DNA of 13,740 nt, taken from DASUFI01 sp036274635. GTDB lineage: Bacteria; Planctomycetota; B15-G4. A program made the translations under genes and the position numbers. Of this stretch, positions 13,223-13,740 are shown one piece after another. Location: contig DASUFI010000153.1 of NCBI GenBank assembly GCA_036274635.1, positions 1-13,740 on the forward strand. Direction: 5' to 3'. The notes under the pieces were generated by a model. It ran no database searches and was not told the DNA's origin. It worked only from the letters and a program-made list of their open reading frames with translations. Numbering within the stretch: position 1 is the stretch's first letter; every line of letters starts with the position of its first letter.

Positions 13223-13740
13223 TCACGCCAGCACGAACGCCCGCACCGGGAACGTCCCCACACCCTTCACCTTCACCGGCACCGCGAACAGCCGGCCGCC
13301 GCGCTCGGGCAGCTGGTCGAGGCCAGTGAGGTGCTCCGCGATCGGGATGTCGCGGCGCAGCAGCGTGGAGTGCACCGGCCGCTCGCCGGTGGCGGTCGAG
13401 TCGATGTTGAGCGAGTCGATGCCCACCAGCGCGGCGCCGGCGTCGGCCAGCCAGCCGGCCAGCGCGCCGGTCAGGTACGGGTGGCCCGCGAAGTACTGCT
13501 CCGTGCGCCAGTGGCGGTCCCAGCCGGTGCGGAAGAGCACGGCGCGCCCGCGCACCTCCGCGGCGCTGAACGGCACGTGCTCGATCGCGCGCCCGCCGCC
13601 GTGCCACGCCACGAGGCACTCGAGGTTCGCGAGCGACTCGAGCGGCAGCGCCGCGAGGTCCTTGCCGTCGGCGTAGCGATGGAACGGGCTGTCCACGTAC
13701 GTGCCCGTGTTGCCCACCATCTCGATGCGGTCGATCTGGA
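13223..13740 (-). CDS. Cyclase family (kynurenine formamidase-like) hydrolase, 5' part cut
   Basis: 172 codons of the C-terminal part; the N-terminus lies beyond the window. The frame is open to 13740 and the ATG at 13720 is internal (QIDRIEMVGNTGTYVDSPFHRY). The cyclase-family core is recognisable: the metal-site loop GNTGTYVDSPFH, FRTGWDRHW, HPYLTGALAGWL, LVGIDSLNID, the His of VHSTLL, then IAEHLTGLDQL and a final strand VKGVGTFPVRAFVLA. In characterised members the loop reads HxGTHxDxPxH, and its His/His/Asp bind metal. Here the two histidines are Asn and Tyr, so metal binding must differ or activity may be lost. Known members hydrolyse N-formylkynurenine, isatin or related cyclic amides; the substrate here is unknown. 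It is the most upstream visible gene of the minus-strand operon, so the promoter lies outside. Confidence 0.85.
   Translation of the reverse strand, partial: QIDRIEMVGNTGTYVDSPFHRYADGKDLAALPLESLANLECLVAWHGGGRAIEHVPFSAAEVRGRAVLFRTGWDRHWRTEQYFAGHPYLTGALAGWLADAGAALVGIDSLNIDSTATGERPVHSTLLRRDIPIAEHLTGLDQLPERGGRLFAVPVKVKGVGTFPVRAFVLA

Noticed and set aside
10986..13676. 896-residue + strand ORF across four minus-strand genes
   Set aside because: Spans several real genes on the other strand, has no recognisable domain and is biased to Arg, Ala, His and Gln.
1..13740. CRISPR arrays, tRNA or rRNA genes, insertion sequences, prophage or toxin-antitoxin genes
   Set aside because: None seen on either strand; no spaced direct repeats, cloverleaf sequences or transposase motifs were noticed.

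Overview
The window is about 75% G+C with strongly G/C-ending codons. It looks like a bacterial chromosome segment from a high-GC Planctomycetota-like (less likely Acidobacteriota-like) organism. The clues are an ECF sigma factor of the TLNATALVHEAYMRL type, many secreted proteins with short AQ-ending signal peptides, a propeller/Ig-like surface protein, and a secreted amidase with the GSETLGSIVSPS signature. Taxonomy is inference; no rRNA, tRNA, phage, transposase or CRISPR was seen.

Left part (1-5861): the window opens with a probable C-terminal fragment on the + strand (1-87). A gene-free stretch (88-394) follows, with a potential G-quadruplex and a very long imperfect hairpin (287-392). 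Then come three minus-strand genes, read right to left: a secreted protein resembling a metallopeptidase that has lost its zinc ligands (5861-4773), a secreted amidase-signature hydrolase (4644-2950), and a membrane-bound MASE1-PAS hybrid histidine kinase (2857-395). The kinase probably has its own promoter.

Middle (5862-8805): a 538-base divergent intergenic region carries four inverted repeats. To its right, on the + strand, are an ECF sigma factor (6400-7002), apparently started from a leaderless GTG, and a secreted protein with seven propeller-like repeats plus two Ig/cadherin-like domains (7134-8747). The sigma factor has no serine/threonine kinase or anti-sigma gene beside it.

Right part (8787-13740): six closely spaced minus-strand genes look like one operon. 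In order of transcription they are a cyclase-family hydrolase (cut by the window edge), a secreted protein with a probable internal duplication, a roughly 100-residue membrane protein with a TTG start, a CPBP intramembrane protease, an M61-type aminopeptidase with a C-terminal PDZ domain, and an SRPBCC-fold protein. Stop/start overlaps or gaps of a few bases suggest translational coupling for most of them; the largest gap is 70 bases. The operon meets the propeller/Ig gene head-on, and both share a 12-bp hairpin that lies partly inside the last codons of the SRPBCC gene.

I see no clear defence, secondary-metabolite or mobile system. The points most worth a second look are the 106-base hairpin, the degenerate peptidase, the cyclase with altered metal ligands, the orphan sigma/propeller pair, the coupled protease operon and the overlapping terminator.
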